Origin: Alnus glutinosa
Lineage: Eukaryota; Streptophyta; Magnoliopsida; Fagales; Betulaceae
NCBI RefSeq assembly: GCF_958979055.1
Contig: NC_084886.1
Coordinates: 46,455,154 to 46,519,153 of the forward strand
Direction: 5' to 3'
DNA: 64,000 bases
Shown: positions 21,240 to 33,180 of the stretch, piece after piece
Numbering within the stretch: position 1 is the first letter of the stretch
Layout of the letters: each line of letters opens with the position of its first letter
Made by a program: the position numbers and the translations under genes
The notes under the pieces: model-generated
The model's database searches: none
What the model was told of the DNA's origin: nothing
What the model saw: the letters and a program-made list of their open reading frames with translations, nothing else

Positions 21240-24100
21240 AAATTATATAGGATTGAAATATAATAGGTATCACATCGACAATAAAAAAAATTCCTGCAAA
21301 TTTTCTAATTTATGCTTTGATAATCAAAATCATGGTTTTCTTCTTGCTATTTTTCTTCTTCATACTTATATTCATTCTAAACTACACCTATGAGAACAAA
21401 GATTTTAACATTTTTTAATTTAAATGAATTAAACTAAAAATAAGGGTCTTATGTTTTAATTCGTTTGAATGTTTTATGGGATATTTGTTTTTCTTTTATA
21501 TAATTTACACAATTTTCACTTATTTTTTAGAACTGTTATTCTGCTTTTGAAAGCCAAAAAGGACAAAATTTTATTTGATTATTATGCACAAAAGGAATAG
21601 AAATGTTTTTAAAACACTAAAGAGTTAATTAAGCATTAAATATGAATATATTTTTTTTAATGTTTAAAATTAAATGGATTTTATTTTTATTGTAACATAA
21701 TAAGTACGTATCACACTAACAATATCATAGATTCCTACTATTAATCCTATTATTAATGCTTTGATAATCAAAATTCAGGTTTTTCTCTTGTTATTTTTTC
21801 TTTCTTTACACTTCTTTCCATTTTAAGCTATACATATGAGAATATTTTAAATGTCTTAATTTATATGGATTAAAACTAAAATTATGTTCTTTTGATAGTA
21901 AAATTTTATGTGAATTATATATTCATCCAATGTTATTTGTGCAATGGAGAATTATGACACGTGGCGTGAACACATAATTTTTAAACAATGAACCATTTTT
22001 TTAAGTAAAAAAAACTGATGAATTTTAAAGGTTGAACCGGTTTTGTCATGATTTTAATAAATTTATTGAGCTTTAATGAAAAAAATCATGGGTGTTAATC
22101 TTCATGAGACAAAAATAAGGATTTTTTTTCGCATTATATCATTAAGTGTCATTATAGCCATATGAAGTTGTGAGATTTTTTTTTAAAAATTAAAATTAAA
22201 ATCATATAAGTGGTCAGTTTTTTTTTCTCCAAAATTTTATTTCAAAAATTTTCCTTATATGATATTTCATTAAATTCAAAATTTTAATGTACAATATTAT
22301 GGTTTCAGAATTTACGACTCTCTAAAATTATAGAGAGACAAAATTTAAAACTAAGAACGTACTACATTAACTGCCCATAATTGACCATATAGGTATTGCA
22401 TGCATTAATTATAAGTGGTCAGATTTATTTTTTCTCCAAAATTTTATTTCAGAAATTTTTCTTATATGAGATTTCATTAAGTTCAAAATTTTAATGTACA
22501 ATATCATGGTTTCAAAATTTACCGACTCTCCAAAATTATAGAGGGACAAAATTTAAAACTAAAAACATATTACATTAACTACCCATAACTGACCATATAG
22601 GTATTGCATGATTTAATTCTAAAGAAACCGTACAAGTAAACTGAAAAGTCACATTACTCTATTAGATTGGTTATTTATGCATCTCTCTCTTTAGGGTTTG
22701 AAACATATTGAATTGTGAAATCAAGAGCATCCAGCAGCGACATTCAAGAGAAGAACAGAATGTTGAAGTATATAATTTTGTTTTGTTTTTTCAAAAGACT
22801 TTGCTTCCTTTAATTTTTATTTTTATTTTTTTTATTTTTATTTTTGGTTTTGTGGAGTTTGAAGGACTTTAGATGTTATGCATTTTATAATTAGAATCTA
22901 GATATTCTTTTGCTATTTTTTTTTTCTTTATACTTTTCGTTTTCAATCATGTCTACCTATAAGAATAAATTTTCTCAGTATTTTTTTTTCCTAATGTTCA
23001 GAATTATTTGTGTTTTATTTGTATCGAAATATAATAGGTATCACAGAAAGGTTCCTACTAATTTTGTATTAATGCTTTGATATTTAGATTAAACTATATA
23101 TTCTTTTTGATATATTTTTTTTCTTTATACTTTTCATTTTAAATCATGTATACCTATAGGAACAAAGATTTAAACATGTTTTAATGTATATGGATTAAAC
23201 TAAGATAAAGACTTATGTTTTCCGGAATTTAATTTAATTTTTTTTTTCGTTTATGTGATTTACTCCATTTTTAGCCATTTTAGAGAGTGTTTTTATGACT
23301 GTGAAAGCAAAACAAGGCAAAAATATATTTGATTGTTGTGCATAAAAAGAATATAAATGCTTTTGAAACACCGAAGAGATATTAAGCATTGGACATGATG
23401 TGAGAATTTATTTGATTGCGTTAAATGTTTAATGAAAGATTTTGTTTTGTTTTGTATTCGTAAAAAAATATTTTGTTTAGTTTATTCAGTATTTTTTTAA
23501 ATGTTTATGATTACTTGGGTTTTATTTGTATTTAAATATCATAGGTATCACACTAACAATATCATAGATTCCTGCTAATTTTTTATTAATACTTTAGTAA
23601 TTAAATTAAACCATGTTTTCTTCTTGCTATTTTTTTTTTCTTTATACTTCTTTTTCATTATAAATTATTCATATGGGCACAAAGATTTTAACATGTTTTA
23701 ATTTATATGGATTAAACTAAAATCAAGTGTCTTATTTTTTAGTTCATTTGAATGTTTTAAGGAATATTTTTGTTTTCATTTGTATGATTTACTCGATTTT
23801 CAGCCATTTTATTTAGTTTGCTACGTATTTTTTTTAGAATGTTCATAATTATATGGGTTTTATATGTATCGAAATGTAATATGTATCATACCAATAATAT
23901 TAGAGACTCCTGCTATTTATTTTTTATTTTTTATTATTAATGCTTTGATAATCATAATCTACCGGTTTTCTTCTTGCTTTTTTTTTTTTTTTTTTTCATT
24001 TTAAACTACTGATATGGGAACAAAGATTTTAATATGTTTTAATTTATATGGATTAAAATGAAATTAAAGGGTCTTATTTTTTAATATATTTGAATTTTTT
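21240..24100. repeat. Degenerate repeated units inside the Helitron
   Basis: A unit with ATAGGTATCACA, ATTAATGCTTTGATAAT, TTCTTCTTGCTATTTTT and ACAAAGATTTTAACATG recurs near 21250, 21700, 23030, 23530 and 23870 with heavy divergence. It indicates repeated internal duplication in this element. Confidence 0.6.
22208..22620. repeat. Direct duplication, about 205-bp period
   Basis: AAGTGGTCAG at 22208 and at 22413 begins two similar stretches. Both include CTCCAAAATTTTATTTCA, AATGTACAATAT and CCATATAGGTATTGCATG. Confidence 0.8.
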
Positions 24101-24108
24101 ATTGGTAC

Positions 24109-24277
24109 AGTAATGATACACATTATTCTCTTGTCTTCCCAAAATTGAAGTGGCTCTTAAAATTACCATTGGATCAAAATCCAAGAGTGATATATCAAAA
24201 ATTCAATGGTGATTTTAAGAGCCACATCAATTTTAGGGGGACAAAAGAAGGACAAGGGGATGATGTGTAGCATTACT
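24109..24277. mobile_element. Foldback MITE, AGTAATG(A/C)TACACAT family
   Basis: Terminal inverted repeats of about 60 bp begin AGTAATGATACACATTATTC on the left and AGTAATGCTACACATCATCC on the right. Both continue through AAGTGGCTCTTAAAAT-like sequence toward the centre. It resembles the element at 39139-39320 in ends and layout, and lies inside the Helitron. Confidence 0.75.
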
Positions 24278-24799
24278 CTTTTTTTTTTGTACAATTTTTT
24301 TTGAAGTGTTTTTTCTGCTTTTAAAAGCAAAATAAGGCAAACAATTATTTGATTAGGCATTGACGTGATGTGAGAGGATTTATTTGATTTATTAAATGTT
24401 GAGTGAAAAATTTTGTTTTATTTTGTAGGATTTAGCTTAGGTGCTGTAAAAAAAAATAAAAAAAAATAAAATTACAGTACCATATTGACCATTGAAAAAA
24501 CTACAGCATCTATGTTGTAATATTTGAAATTTAGATTTTCTTTTTGCTATTTTTTTTTTTTAATACTTCTTTTCGTTATAAACTAGACCGATGTGAACAA
24601 ATATTTTAAAAAATTTTGCTTTTTTTTGGGTTAAAATAAAATTAAGGGTCTTAATTTTTATTATCTTTTTATTGAAAGATGTGCGATAATTTTTTTTTTA
24701 CAAGCATTTTTTAACCTATAATAAAAAGACTAAATATGTTTAAATTGTGAAACTAAATTAAAATTAAGAATCCCGTGCATAACACGGGTTATGAGCTAG

Positions 24800-25331
24800 T
24801 TTAATTTAAATAATAGAAATCGAGCCCGTGAGGATGGGTATGCTTTTGCCACCAAATTATCAGTTTGAATATTTTGTTTCGCATGCAACAACATAACCAT
24901 CTTAATTAAGGAATAAATAAATAAATAAATAAAATGAAAGAAGCACAACCCGCCTCATTAAAACAGGAGATTAAAACTTGGTGAGCCTATATGATATATA
25001 TAGGCTTAATTTCACCAAAGGAAAGAATAAGCTTCAATTTTTTCAGTTTCTTCTTTCGTTTGGCAGCCATCAAAGTGTCCAATATTGTTCAATTTTCTCT
25101 CTTTACTTGCTTATGGAAATTTTCTACGATTGAGGGTACTGTAGAAAATTCCATTAGTCCCTGCTGATCGACGCCACCTGTCCAACACGATGATGATCCG
25201 AAAGGCTTAAGAAATTAGCATTAGAAGGAAAATAAATAAATAAATAAATAAAAAGACTAGACATCAAAGATCACCCCATCCTGGGTTTAAGCAAGTTATC
25301 TTTGTCAGACATTTTACAATTCACTGCTTAG
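24800..25331. other. Intergenic DNA 3' of VRN1-like gene A
   Basis: AT-rich, with short (AAAT)n runs near 24910 and 25235. No gene or clear repeat beyond these. Confidence 0.45.
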
Positions 25332-27521
25332 TCAATAGTCAGCCATGCGAAATATTGAGACCTTAAGCACAACAGGCTCCCACTTGATCAGCTCAACGAC
25401 ACACACATCTCCTCTTCCTAAATTATTCTCCCTGTAAAACCTACCCCACCCTATATTCTTTGCTGAACGTGAGCAGCCATGGCTATAGCACCGGGCATGC
25501 CATTGTTGTCCATCAGTATTCTCAAGTTTGACAAATTGATCCTGCTTAGGAAGATACTTGATGGCAAATCTAGCAGGCACATACTGCACAAGAAAGGAGG
25601 ATTGCAATAAGTATATTCAAAGAGATATTTGAAAATCAGGATCATGTCATGTAGAAAGGCTCACCAAAATAGGATTATACATCAAATGTTGCCGCAAGAT
25701 GGCCATGAATGAAGGACTTTCAGGCTTGAACATTCTTGCTGCTTGGACCACTCTCTCTATTCCACTGAACATCATGAGTCTTCCTTCTGAAGATGTGCCA
25801 GAAAATCTTTCACTAACATATCTTCCTCTATATACTTCATGTTTTGCCGACAGCTTATCTGAGTTAAATATTTCATTTTCGTTCACCTTGCCATGCCTTG
25901 ATTTTTTTGCATCATCTGATAATTCCACCACGTCCACCTGATCTTCCAATTTACAATTCTTGCTCCGTGGATACTCAATCTCAGTTGCAGTATTATCAAA
26001 TACAAGAACATGGAATATTGAATTCCCTTCATATCTGAAGACTAAAAAGTAGCCATAATGAATAGAATAGTAATCCACAAAATCCTGCCAACCATCATGA
26101 AACCAAATCTCCTTGTCGGATTTCTCCAATCTCACTTTCCAAAAATGACCATTTGGAGTAGTGAGTGTAGCAACAGCAAACAGTTCATCCCCAAATTCCC
26201 TTACAAACTTTTCAGGGATCCTCTGCAACCACCGAAGTAAGTTATATTGTCTCAATTACAATGGGAAATGAAATCAAAGAAACATTTGATGCATATGAAT
26301 TTTAATAGCCTAGGACTCATCACATTCCCCAAAATATCAAAATCAACCATAATGCAGCACAGTCTTGATGACAGGAACAAATTAACAGAAAATAAACATT
26401 ATGAAGAAGAGAGTATCACCCTCCTTCACCAAGGGGCAGTTATGGAGTCTCACCACAACTTGGATATAGGAGTCACACCTCACAAGGAAACTGAGTGGAT
26501 AATAATATTCTGATTCTAAAAATTGATCCATGAACGTCTGTTTACAACCCATATAGCCAACGGAGGCTTATTTTAATCAATAAAAGACGCCTAAAATAAC
26601 AAACACAAACAATTGTACCAAACTATAGTGCCTTATTCAATAACAATAACAATAACAATAAGCTAAGCTAACAATAAACAGCCCAAACAGGCTTGGCACG
26701 TTCAATATAAGAAACTTCTCAATTGCTCGGATTGCTTCCTACCAATTCAATAAGTAACAAATCAGTGGTGGGAGAAGGGGGGAAAGGCACGAATGGAGCT
26801 TTTCCCACAAATTTATTAATTATCGACACGTTGGAATGGCGTGAGACCATAAACTTCCTAGTGACAGCACAAACATTCTTTTCCCTCCTTATTGTTTATT
26901 TATGGTAGACAAGATTAATCATCAAATCCTTGGCTCAGTTTCTTAGAAAGTTCCAAAAAGCTTAATTTGCACCCAATTGAGCCTCTTCCATTTCTTAGTA
27001 CTTTGTATATATCTATATTTCTCACTTCTATCGCTTCGGAATCACGTAAAATAAGAGGATGTTGATCTTTGCATCTAATATATCACTTAATTTAGACCAA
27101 CAAAATCATCCATTTCCATACCATTTTGAACAGACAAAAACAGGGGTCAGAAATTGAAACTAGCAATGAAATACCCGTTTCTTCACATTCCCAAGTGCAA
27201 AAACAAACAAGAACCACAACCCATCATTACAATACTGCATGCAAGTTGCAAGGGACCAGAACAACAACCCATCATTACAATACTGCATGCAAGTTGCAAC
27301 GGCACCAGAATATTCAAAAAATGAAAAGACAAGCAAACAAGCAGCGAGCAAGGAAGGTAGGGAGAAGGCATTACCAGTTTCTTGTCGTCAATGGTAGAGG
27401 GGAGTATGATCTTGAAGAAGTGCGAGGGTCTCGTACCCGCCATAGAACTTGACGGCCTGTGGTCATAGCTCCGGTTGGGCACCACTCTTGTCCGGCGATT
27501 CCTTGATTTATTCGGTGCCAT
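25332..27521 (-). CDS. VRN1-like B3 transcription factor, gene A
   Basis: Exons: 27521-27375, 26222-25665 and 25583-25332 (147 + 558 + 252 bp), giving 318 residues. B3 domain 1 runs from about residue 33 (SHFFKIILPST) to 135 and crosses intron 1 in phase 0. A charged linker follows, then domain 2 from about 219 (PSFMAIL) to the C-terminus, crossing intron 2. The layout and the ERVVQAARMFKPESPSF-type segment resemble Arabidopsis VRN1, a nuclear DNA-binding protein needed for stable FLC repression after cold. The start ATG is the MAPNK methionine shared by four paralogues. All splice sites are GT-AG. It has the longest linker of the five. Its target and role here are unknown; REM-clade genes often act in meristems and flowers. 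Confidence 0.9.
27213..27300. repeat. 48-bp tandem duplication in intron 1 of gene A
   Basis: CCATCATTACAATACTGCAT occurs at 27221 and again at 27269, each followed by GCAAGTTGCAA. It lies about 75 bp inside the intron from the donor site and does not affect coding. Confidence 0.85.
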
Positions 27522-28073
27522 AGTTCAGAAACTCTTATCAGGACGGTTGATTGATACCGCGGTGGAAAATGGAAATGCCTCGGAGCTACTCTCTGCTCCC
27601 CTCAGGATCAGCTCCGACTCTCACTGGAGTGTGTGCCTGTTCAGGACCTCGAAGTGGCTGATTTAAGTGGATACAACTTTATTAGAAAAGAAAAAGAAAA
27701 AAAGAAAAAAAAGAAAAAAAAAAAGTGATAGCTTTCACATCCACGGTCCACAACTTCGGATACGAATAAAGTATTGATAATTTTTTTTTATTTTTTTATT
27801 TTTTGAGTAACCGATTCCGGATAAACTCTCTCAAAAATGTGTAATTGTGGTGATCCAAAGCTTTGTTTAACCTTTAAAAAACAAAAAAAAAGAAGAAGCT
27901 TTGCTTAGATTCTTTCACAGTCCGTGAAAGTGCACAATAGAGACAGTCAATTGATTCTTTTAAGGTGTAGTAAAAGAACAGCAATGACACGATATCGTTC
28001 TTTTTCAAAGTACACGTTATATGTTTTTTTTTGTTTTTAGAGTACACGATAACTGTTGAAAATATTGTCGCTA
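27522..28073. other. Promoter-side DNA of gene A
   Basis: The first 150 bp upstream of the ATG resemble the same region of genes B, C, D and E (GGAAATGCCTC, CTCTGCTCC and, in A-C, TCGAAGTGGC motifs), so a proximal promoter and leader are conserved. Further out are poly-A and poly-T tracts and no other feature. Confidence 0.5.
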
Positions 28074-28397
28074 GTTAGTGAATGGGCTCCAAAGTTCAAC
28101 TCGATCTATTCACCACTCACAGCTCCAAAGAAGGCTAGCTACAAATCACAAAGCTTTACTAGGCAACTCTCCATACAAGCATACAACGGCTAGCAATTCT
28201 CAACAAGAAAACTCAACCAACGGCAAATCATTCAAACAAAGCAACCAACAGCTAGTTATACAAAATCAGAAATTACAATCGATTATTAATTTTCCTTTGT
28301 ATTATTTCCTTTTGTATACTGTCCAATACTTGTATAAATTCAAGCATCCAAAGATGAATAATTTGGCAATTCAATTCAATATTTTCTAATCTTTTAT
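28074..28397 (+). repeat. 5' LTR of the copia element
   Basis: Shares CAACGGCTAGCAATTCTCAA, CCTTTGTATTATTTCCTTTT and the ATACTTGTATAAATTCAA promoter-like stretch with the 3' LTR. It is shorter because the 3' LTR has an extra copy of a 64-bp unit. Its first bases have drifted. Confidence 0.85.
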
Positions 28398-28398
28398 A

Positions 28399-28410
28399 TG
28401 GTATCAGAGC
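28399..28410 (+). other. Primer binding site of the copia element
   Basis: TGGTATCAGAGC is the standard complement of the plant initiator-Met tRNA 3' end, one base after the 5' LTR. Confidence 0.92.
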
Positions 28411-28536
28411 TTTAACAAGCGATCCACGTCGTTTTTTTCCCTCTGGCATTTTTTTTTTTCTCTTTTTCTTCCAGCTTCGGCGTTCTGCCAATTCTTCTTT
28501 GGTGTTGCCTTTTTCTCAAACACCTTAGCTGCACAA

Positions 28537-29802
28537 ATGACCTCCTCTACCAATCCCACCGCCCATGTTGCTTCGTCCCCCAACAACACCCCCATCTCCA
28601 AAGAAACAAATCCTCCTCTCCCCACTGAAAATCAAGCGACCCATAACCCATCCCCTGCTTCTCTTTCAAGTTTTGCTCAATCTATCTCCAAACTCACCAA
28701 GACCAATTTCTCGGTCTGACAACATCAAATTGAAACCTATCTACAAGGCCATGATCTGTATGGGCTCGTGGATGGTACCAAAACACCACCCCACCCACAT
28801 ACCTCTACTTCAGTCGATGGTTCTCTTACCATCTCAACTGATTCTGTGACGCTCCAGTGGTTCTGTCAAGATCAACTCATTCTGAGTATGCTAATGGCCA
28901 CCATCTCCGACGAGCTCATTCCACAAATCCTCAGATGCCGCACTGCCCAAGAACTCTGGACATCTCTCTGCCAGACCTTCGATTCAACAGCCCGTGCTCG
29001 GACGATGAGCCTTCATTACGAGCTTGCAATTGCCAAAAAGGGCAGCTCCTCCATCACCAATTATTTCCACTGCATCAAACAAATCTCTGCCACTCTTGTT
29101 GTAGCCAAACAGCCGCTGAACGACTACAAGTTCACCTTCTATCTGCTCGCTGGTCTGGGTCTCGAATACGACCCTCTCATTACCTCTATAACCACCCAGG
29201 TAGAGCCTCTCACCATGGATGATCTTCTTGGCCATCTCCTTGCCCATGAAATGAGGATTGAGAAGCACACTCAACCCGAGCCACTGCTCGCATCCAATCT
29301 GGCCTCTTGCGGCAGGACTCCTCCTCGTGGCAGAGGCCAAAATCACAGCTCCTGGCGTTCATCCTCTTCTGGTCAATCTTGGTTCTTCAATGGCCCAAAC
29401 TAATCCACTCCAGGACCTGCTAGACATCAAGGCCGAGGCATTTTACCCACTCCAAAACATGGGTCCTCCTCAAATGGGTCCAACTCTCATTATGGCCCAA
29501 TGTCCACTTCGCGGCCTTTCTGCCAAATCTGTGGCAAACTAGGCCACACAGCTTTAAATTGCTACAGTCGTTTTGACCACGCCTTCCAAGTTGCTGGGCC
29601 CACTCTTATAGCCTACCCTGTTGGCCCATCTCAACCACGGGATCTCAACTGGTACCCCGATACCGGCGCCACCCATCACATCACCTCCAACCTCAACAAT
29701 TTAAATCTTTACTCCAAAGCTTATGATGGACATGATGAAATCCAAGTGGGCAATGGTACCTGTCTTGCCATTAAAAATAAGGGCATCTCTAAACTCTCAT
29801 AA
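28537..29802 (+). pseudogene. copia gag and protease region, broken
   Basis: A single frame from ATG 28537 is interrupted by stops at 28718 and 29401 and ends at 29800-29802. It includes the copia gag core (LWTSLCQTFDS, FTFYLLAGLG), a CCHC zinc knuckle (CQICGKLGHTALNC, C-X2-C-X4-H-X4-C) near 29522, and the aspartic protease motif DTGA near 29658. In an active element this region yields the capsid and protease. The stops show it cannot make the full polyprotein. Confidence 0.9.
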
Positions 29803-30029
29803 TTTTATTTTATGTTATGTTTTACATGTTCCTCAAATTACAAAAAAATTACTTTCTATTCAAAAATTTACTTATGATAATAATGTTTATGTGAAAATTC
29901 ACCCCTCTTGTTTCTTTGTTAAGGATTGTATCTCTAGGAAAATTCTACATTAAGGCCTGAGTAGACATGGCTTATATCACTGGTGCTCTCCCACGGCTGC
30001 ACCACCTAGTATCTTTTCCAGCTCTCGCA

Positions 30030-30755
30030 CCACCTTTGTGGACTGGCACGCCCATCTCGGTCATCCTGTCGATCGCATAGTTCACAATGTTTTGTCTAAA
30101 TTTCAGCTTCCCTTTACTTCAAATAAGAAGCAAACTTTTGTCCTACACGTCAGCGCGACAAAAGTCATTAGCTTCCTTTTCATTGTTTGAAACTAAATCT
30201 AGTGTTCCACTTGAATTAATTTTTTCTGATGTTTAGGGACCATCTCCTATTTTATCTAATAATGGTGCACGCTTTTATGTTATTTTTGTTGACCATTTTA
30301 GCAAATTTACTTGACTTTATCCTATTGCTTGCAAATTTGACATTTTCTCTATTTTCCCTAAGTTTCAGGCTTATGTAGAACGCCAATTTAATTACAAAAT
30401 AAAATCTATCTAAACCGATGGTAGTGGTGAATACACAAAATTACGCCACCATTTTGCATCACACAGTATCCATCATCGCATCACGTGTCCCCACACCCAT
30501 CAACAAAATGGATATGTCGAGCGCAAACACCAACACGTTGTCGAAATGGGCCTAACTCTCCTCCCTCATTGCTCCGCCCCTCTTCAATATTGGGTTGAAG
30601 CTTTCCAGACTGCATGTTACCTCATAAACTGCTTACTCACCCCTGGCCTCAATAATGCCTCACCCTTCCAAAAACTTTTTTCTTCACAACCTAATTATAG
30701 CTTCATGCGTGTTTTTGGATGTGTTTGTTGGCCTTACCTCCGGCCTTACAACTAA
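30030..30755 (+). pseudogene. copia integrase remnant
   Basis: Fragments include the HAHLGHPV pre-integrase zinc-binding end (about 30040-30065) and a later segment with HQNGYVERKHQHVVEMG (about 30498-30550) followed by FGCVCWPYLRPYN. Several shifts and stops separate them, so no catalytic domain is intact. Confidence 0.8.
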
Positions 30756-31166
30756 CATAAACTCGACTTTCGCTCCAAAACTTGCATCTTCATCGACTAT
30801 AGTCCCTCTCACATTGGCTACAAGTGCCTACATCTCCCTACTGGTTGCATCAACATTTCTCACAATGTCATCTTTGACGAATGCACTTTTCCTTTCCATT
30901 TATCCTCACCATCTCTTACCCCCCATCCTCCCAACTCCCACACCACTCTCTATCCTCCCCACTTAGAGATCCTTCCCACTCCCCCACACCTACCCGATGC
31001 TCAACTCATAACCCCGGCATCTCCCATAGCCGTATCTCCAGAATCACCTCTTCCTCGCACTTCATCATCCTCTTCCCCTACTAACACTGTTTCATCTTCT
31101 CCTTGTCTGTAGGTACTTTTTGAAGACCCTGAACCCACTCCAGTGATCCCGCCTCCGTAGCACACC

Positions 31167-32790
31167 ATGCAGGCTCGTTCCAAGAACCACGTCTTCAAGC
31201 CCAAGACGCTCTCCAATGGTCTCATCTGCTATCCTCTTCCTAAAGCACTCATTGCCACCACAGGTTCAGCAGATGTAGAACCAACCTCCTACTCTACAAC
31301 TTCCAAGCACCCAGCTTGGCGTAATGCCATGAATCTTGAGTTTGATGCCCTTCTCCGCAACGGCACTTGGACTCTCATTCCTCCCACCTCTGACATGAAC
31401 ATTGTTGGCTGCAAATGGGTGTTCCGCCTCAAACGCAAAGCTGATGGCTCCATTGATCGTCATAAGGCCCGTCTTGTAGACAAAGGATTCCACCAACAAC
31501 CCGGTGTCGACTTTGAAGAAACTTTCAGTCCCGTTGTCAAGCCTACTACCATTTGCCTAGCTCTCTCCCTTGCAACTTCTGCCGACTGGCCCATCCGCTA
31601 GATCAATGTACATAATGCCTTTTTACATGGATGGCTCTCCGAAGATGTGTTCATGACTCAACCCCCCGACTTTATTCATCCCCAATTTCCAAACCATATT
31701 TGCAAGCTCCACAAGGCGCTCTATGGCTTAAAACAAGCCCTTTGTGCCTGGTTTTCTCGCCTAAGTGATCATCTCCAAGAACTTGGCTTCATCAACTCCC
31801 GTTCCGACCCCTCGTTGTTCATTCGCCGCACATCTCAAGAAACCACCTTTGTCCTCATCTACGTTGATGGCATCCTCATCACCAGTTCCATTCCTCAAGG
31901 CACTGCTACTCTCATCCAATCCCTCCGTGCTGAATTTGCTATCATGGACTTAGGCCCCTTTCATTACTTCCTCGGGATGGAAGCTACTTCCACTCCAAAT
32001 GGCCTCATTCTTTCCCAACAACGCTACATACTTGATCTTCTCCAAAAGAGCAACATGTTTGAAGCCATACCTGTCAAGACTCCTATGTCCACCACACATG
32101 CTCTCTCACTCCTCTCTGGTGATCCTCTCACCGACCCCTCCCCATACAGTAGTCTTGTTGGAGCCCTGCAATATTTGTCCCTCACCCGCCCTGATATATC
32201 TTTTGCTGTAAACAAAGTCTCCTAATTCATGCATCGACCCACTTCCCTCCATCTCCAAGCCGTCAAACGTATCCTCAGGTACCTCAAATCCACAATTTCC
32301 TATGGCCTACTCCTTCGACGCTCTTCCTCCTACACCCTCCAAGCCTACTCAGACGCTGACTGGGCCGGCTGCCCTGACGACAAGAAATCTACTAGAGACT
32401 TCTATGTCTTTCTTGACCCAAATCTCATCTCTTGTTCCTCCCGTAAGCAACGGACAGTTACCCATTCCAGCACTAGATCTAAATACCGCACCCTTGCTAC
32501 CACTGCTGCTGAACTCATTTGGCTTTAATCCATGTTCTGCAACCTTGGCGTCTTTCTTCCCTCCCCACCAACCCTCTGGTGTGACAACATTGAAGCCACT
32601 TACCTATCTGCAAATCCCGCCTTCCATGCTCGCACCAAACACATAGAAATTGATTTTCACTTCATTCGTAACAAAGTCGCCTCCAAAACCTTGGTTGTCC
32701 GCTTCATCTCCAGCAAAGACAACCTCGCCAATATCCTTACCAAACCCATCGCCTCAACATACTTTGCTCTCATGCGCACTAAGCTCAACG
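31167..32790 (+). pseudogene. copia reverse transcriptase and RNase H region, broken
   Basis: One frame runs from 31167 to about 32790 with stops at 31599-31601, 32223-32225 and 32526-32528. RT landmarks include WRNAMNLEFDALLRNGTW, CKWVFRLKRKADG, FSPVVKPTTI and LHKALYGLKQALCAW. The catalytic YVDD motif reads YVDG near 31861, losing an Asp needed for polymerisation. RNase H shows AYSDADWAGC and the copia-typical KHIEIDFHFIR near the end. It is catalytically dead even apart from the stops. Confidence 0.92.
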
Positions 32791-32819
32791 TCGTGTTCTC
32801 TATGTCATGCTTGTGGGGG

Positions 32820-33180
32820 TGTAATGAACCATCTATGGAGACCGAATCTTTACAAGGCGACAAATCACAAGACTCTACTAGGCAACTCTCCATACAAGGC
32901 ACACAACGGCTAGCAATTCTCAACAAGGAAACTCAACCAACGGCAAATCATCCACACAAGGCAACCAACGGCTAGCAATTCTCAACAAGGAAACTCAACC
33001 AACATCAAATCATCCATACAAGGCAACCAACGACTAGTTACACAAAATCAGAAATTACAATCAATTATTTATTTTCCTTTGTATTATTTCCTTTTGTATA
33101 CTGTCCAATACTTGTATAAATTCAACCATCCAAAGATGAATAATCAGGCAATTCAATTCAATATTTTCTAACCTTCTATA
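32820..33180 (+). repeat. 3' LTR of the copia element
   Basis: Begins TGTAATGAACC after the polypurine stretch. It carries an extra copy of a 64-bp unit (GGCAACCAACGGCTAGCAAT onward), which makes it about 37 bp longer than the 5' LTR once other indels are counted. Confidence 0.85.

Larger units (their letters stand above)
20810..24799 (+). mobile_element. Probable non-autonomous Helitron
   Basis: The 3' end has the Helitron signature: a short hairpin CCCGTG-cataa-CACGGG (about 24771-24787), then TTATGAG and CTAG at 24796-24799, directly followed by T. A candidate 5' end is TC at 20810-20811 after an A, giving the A/T insertion site these elements use. Near the 5' end lie a (TA)n run, AAAAGCCGAG and GTGACACGTGGCA; a second ACACGTGGCGTGAAC copy lies near 21958. 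No Rep/helicase gene is visible. The interior is AT-rich with repeated units. The 3' end is well supported, the 5' end less so. Confidence 0.65.
28074..33180 (+). mobile_element. Degenerate Ty1/copia LTR retrotransposon
   Basis: Diverged LTRs (about 28074-28397 and 32820-33180) flank a gag-protease-integrase-RT-RNase H order, diagnostic of Ty1/copia. The primer site TGGTATCAGAGC (28399-28410) and a G-rich polypurine stretch (32811-32819) are in place. Several nonsense and frameshift changes disable it. I found no clear target duplication; the 5' LTR start is approximate. Confidence 0.93.
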
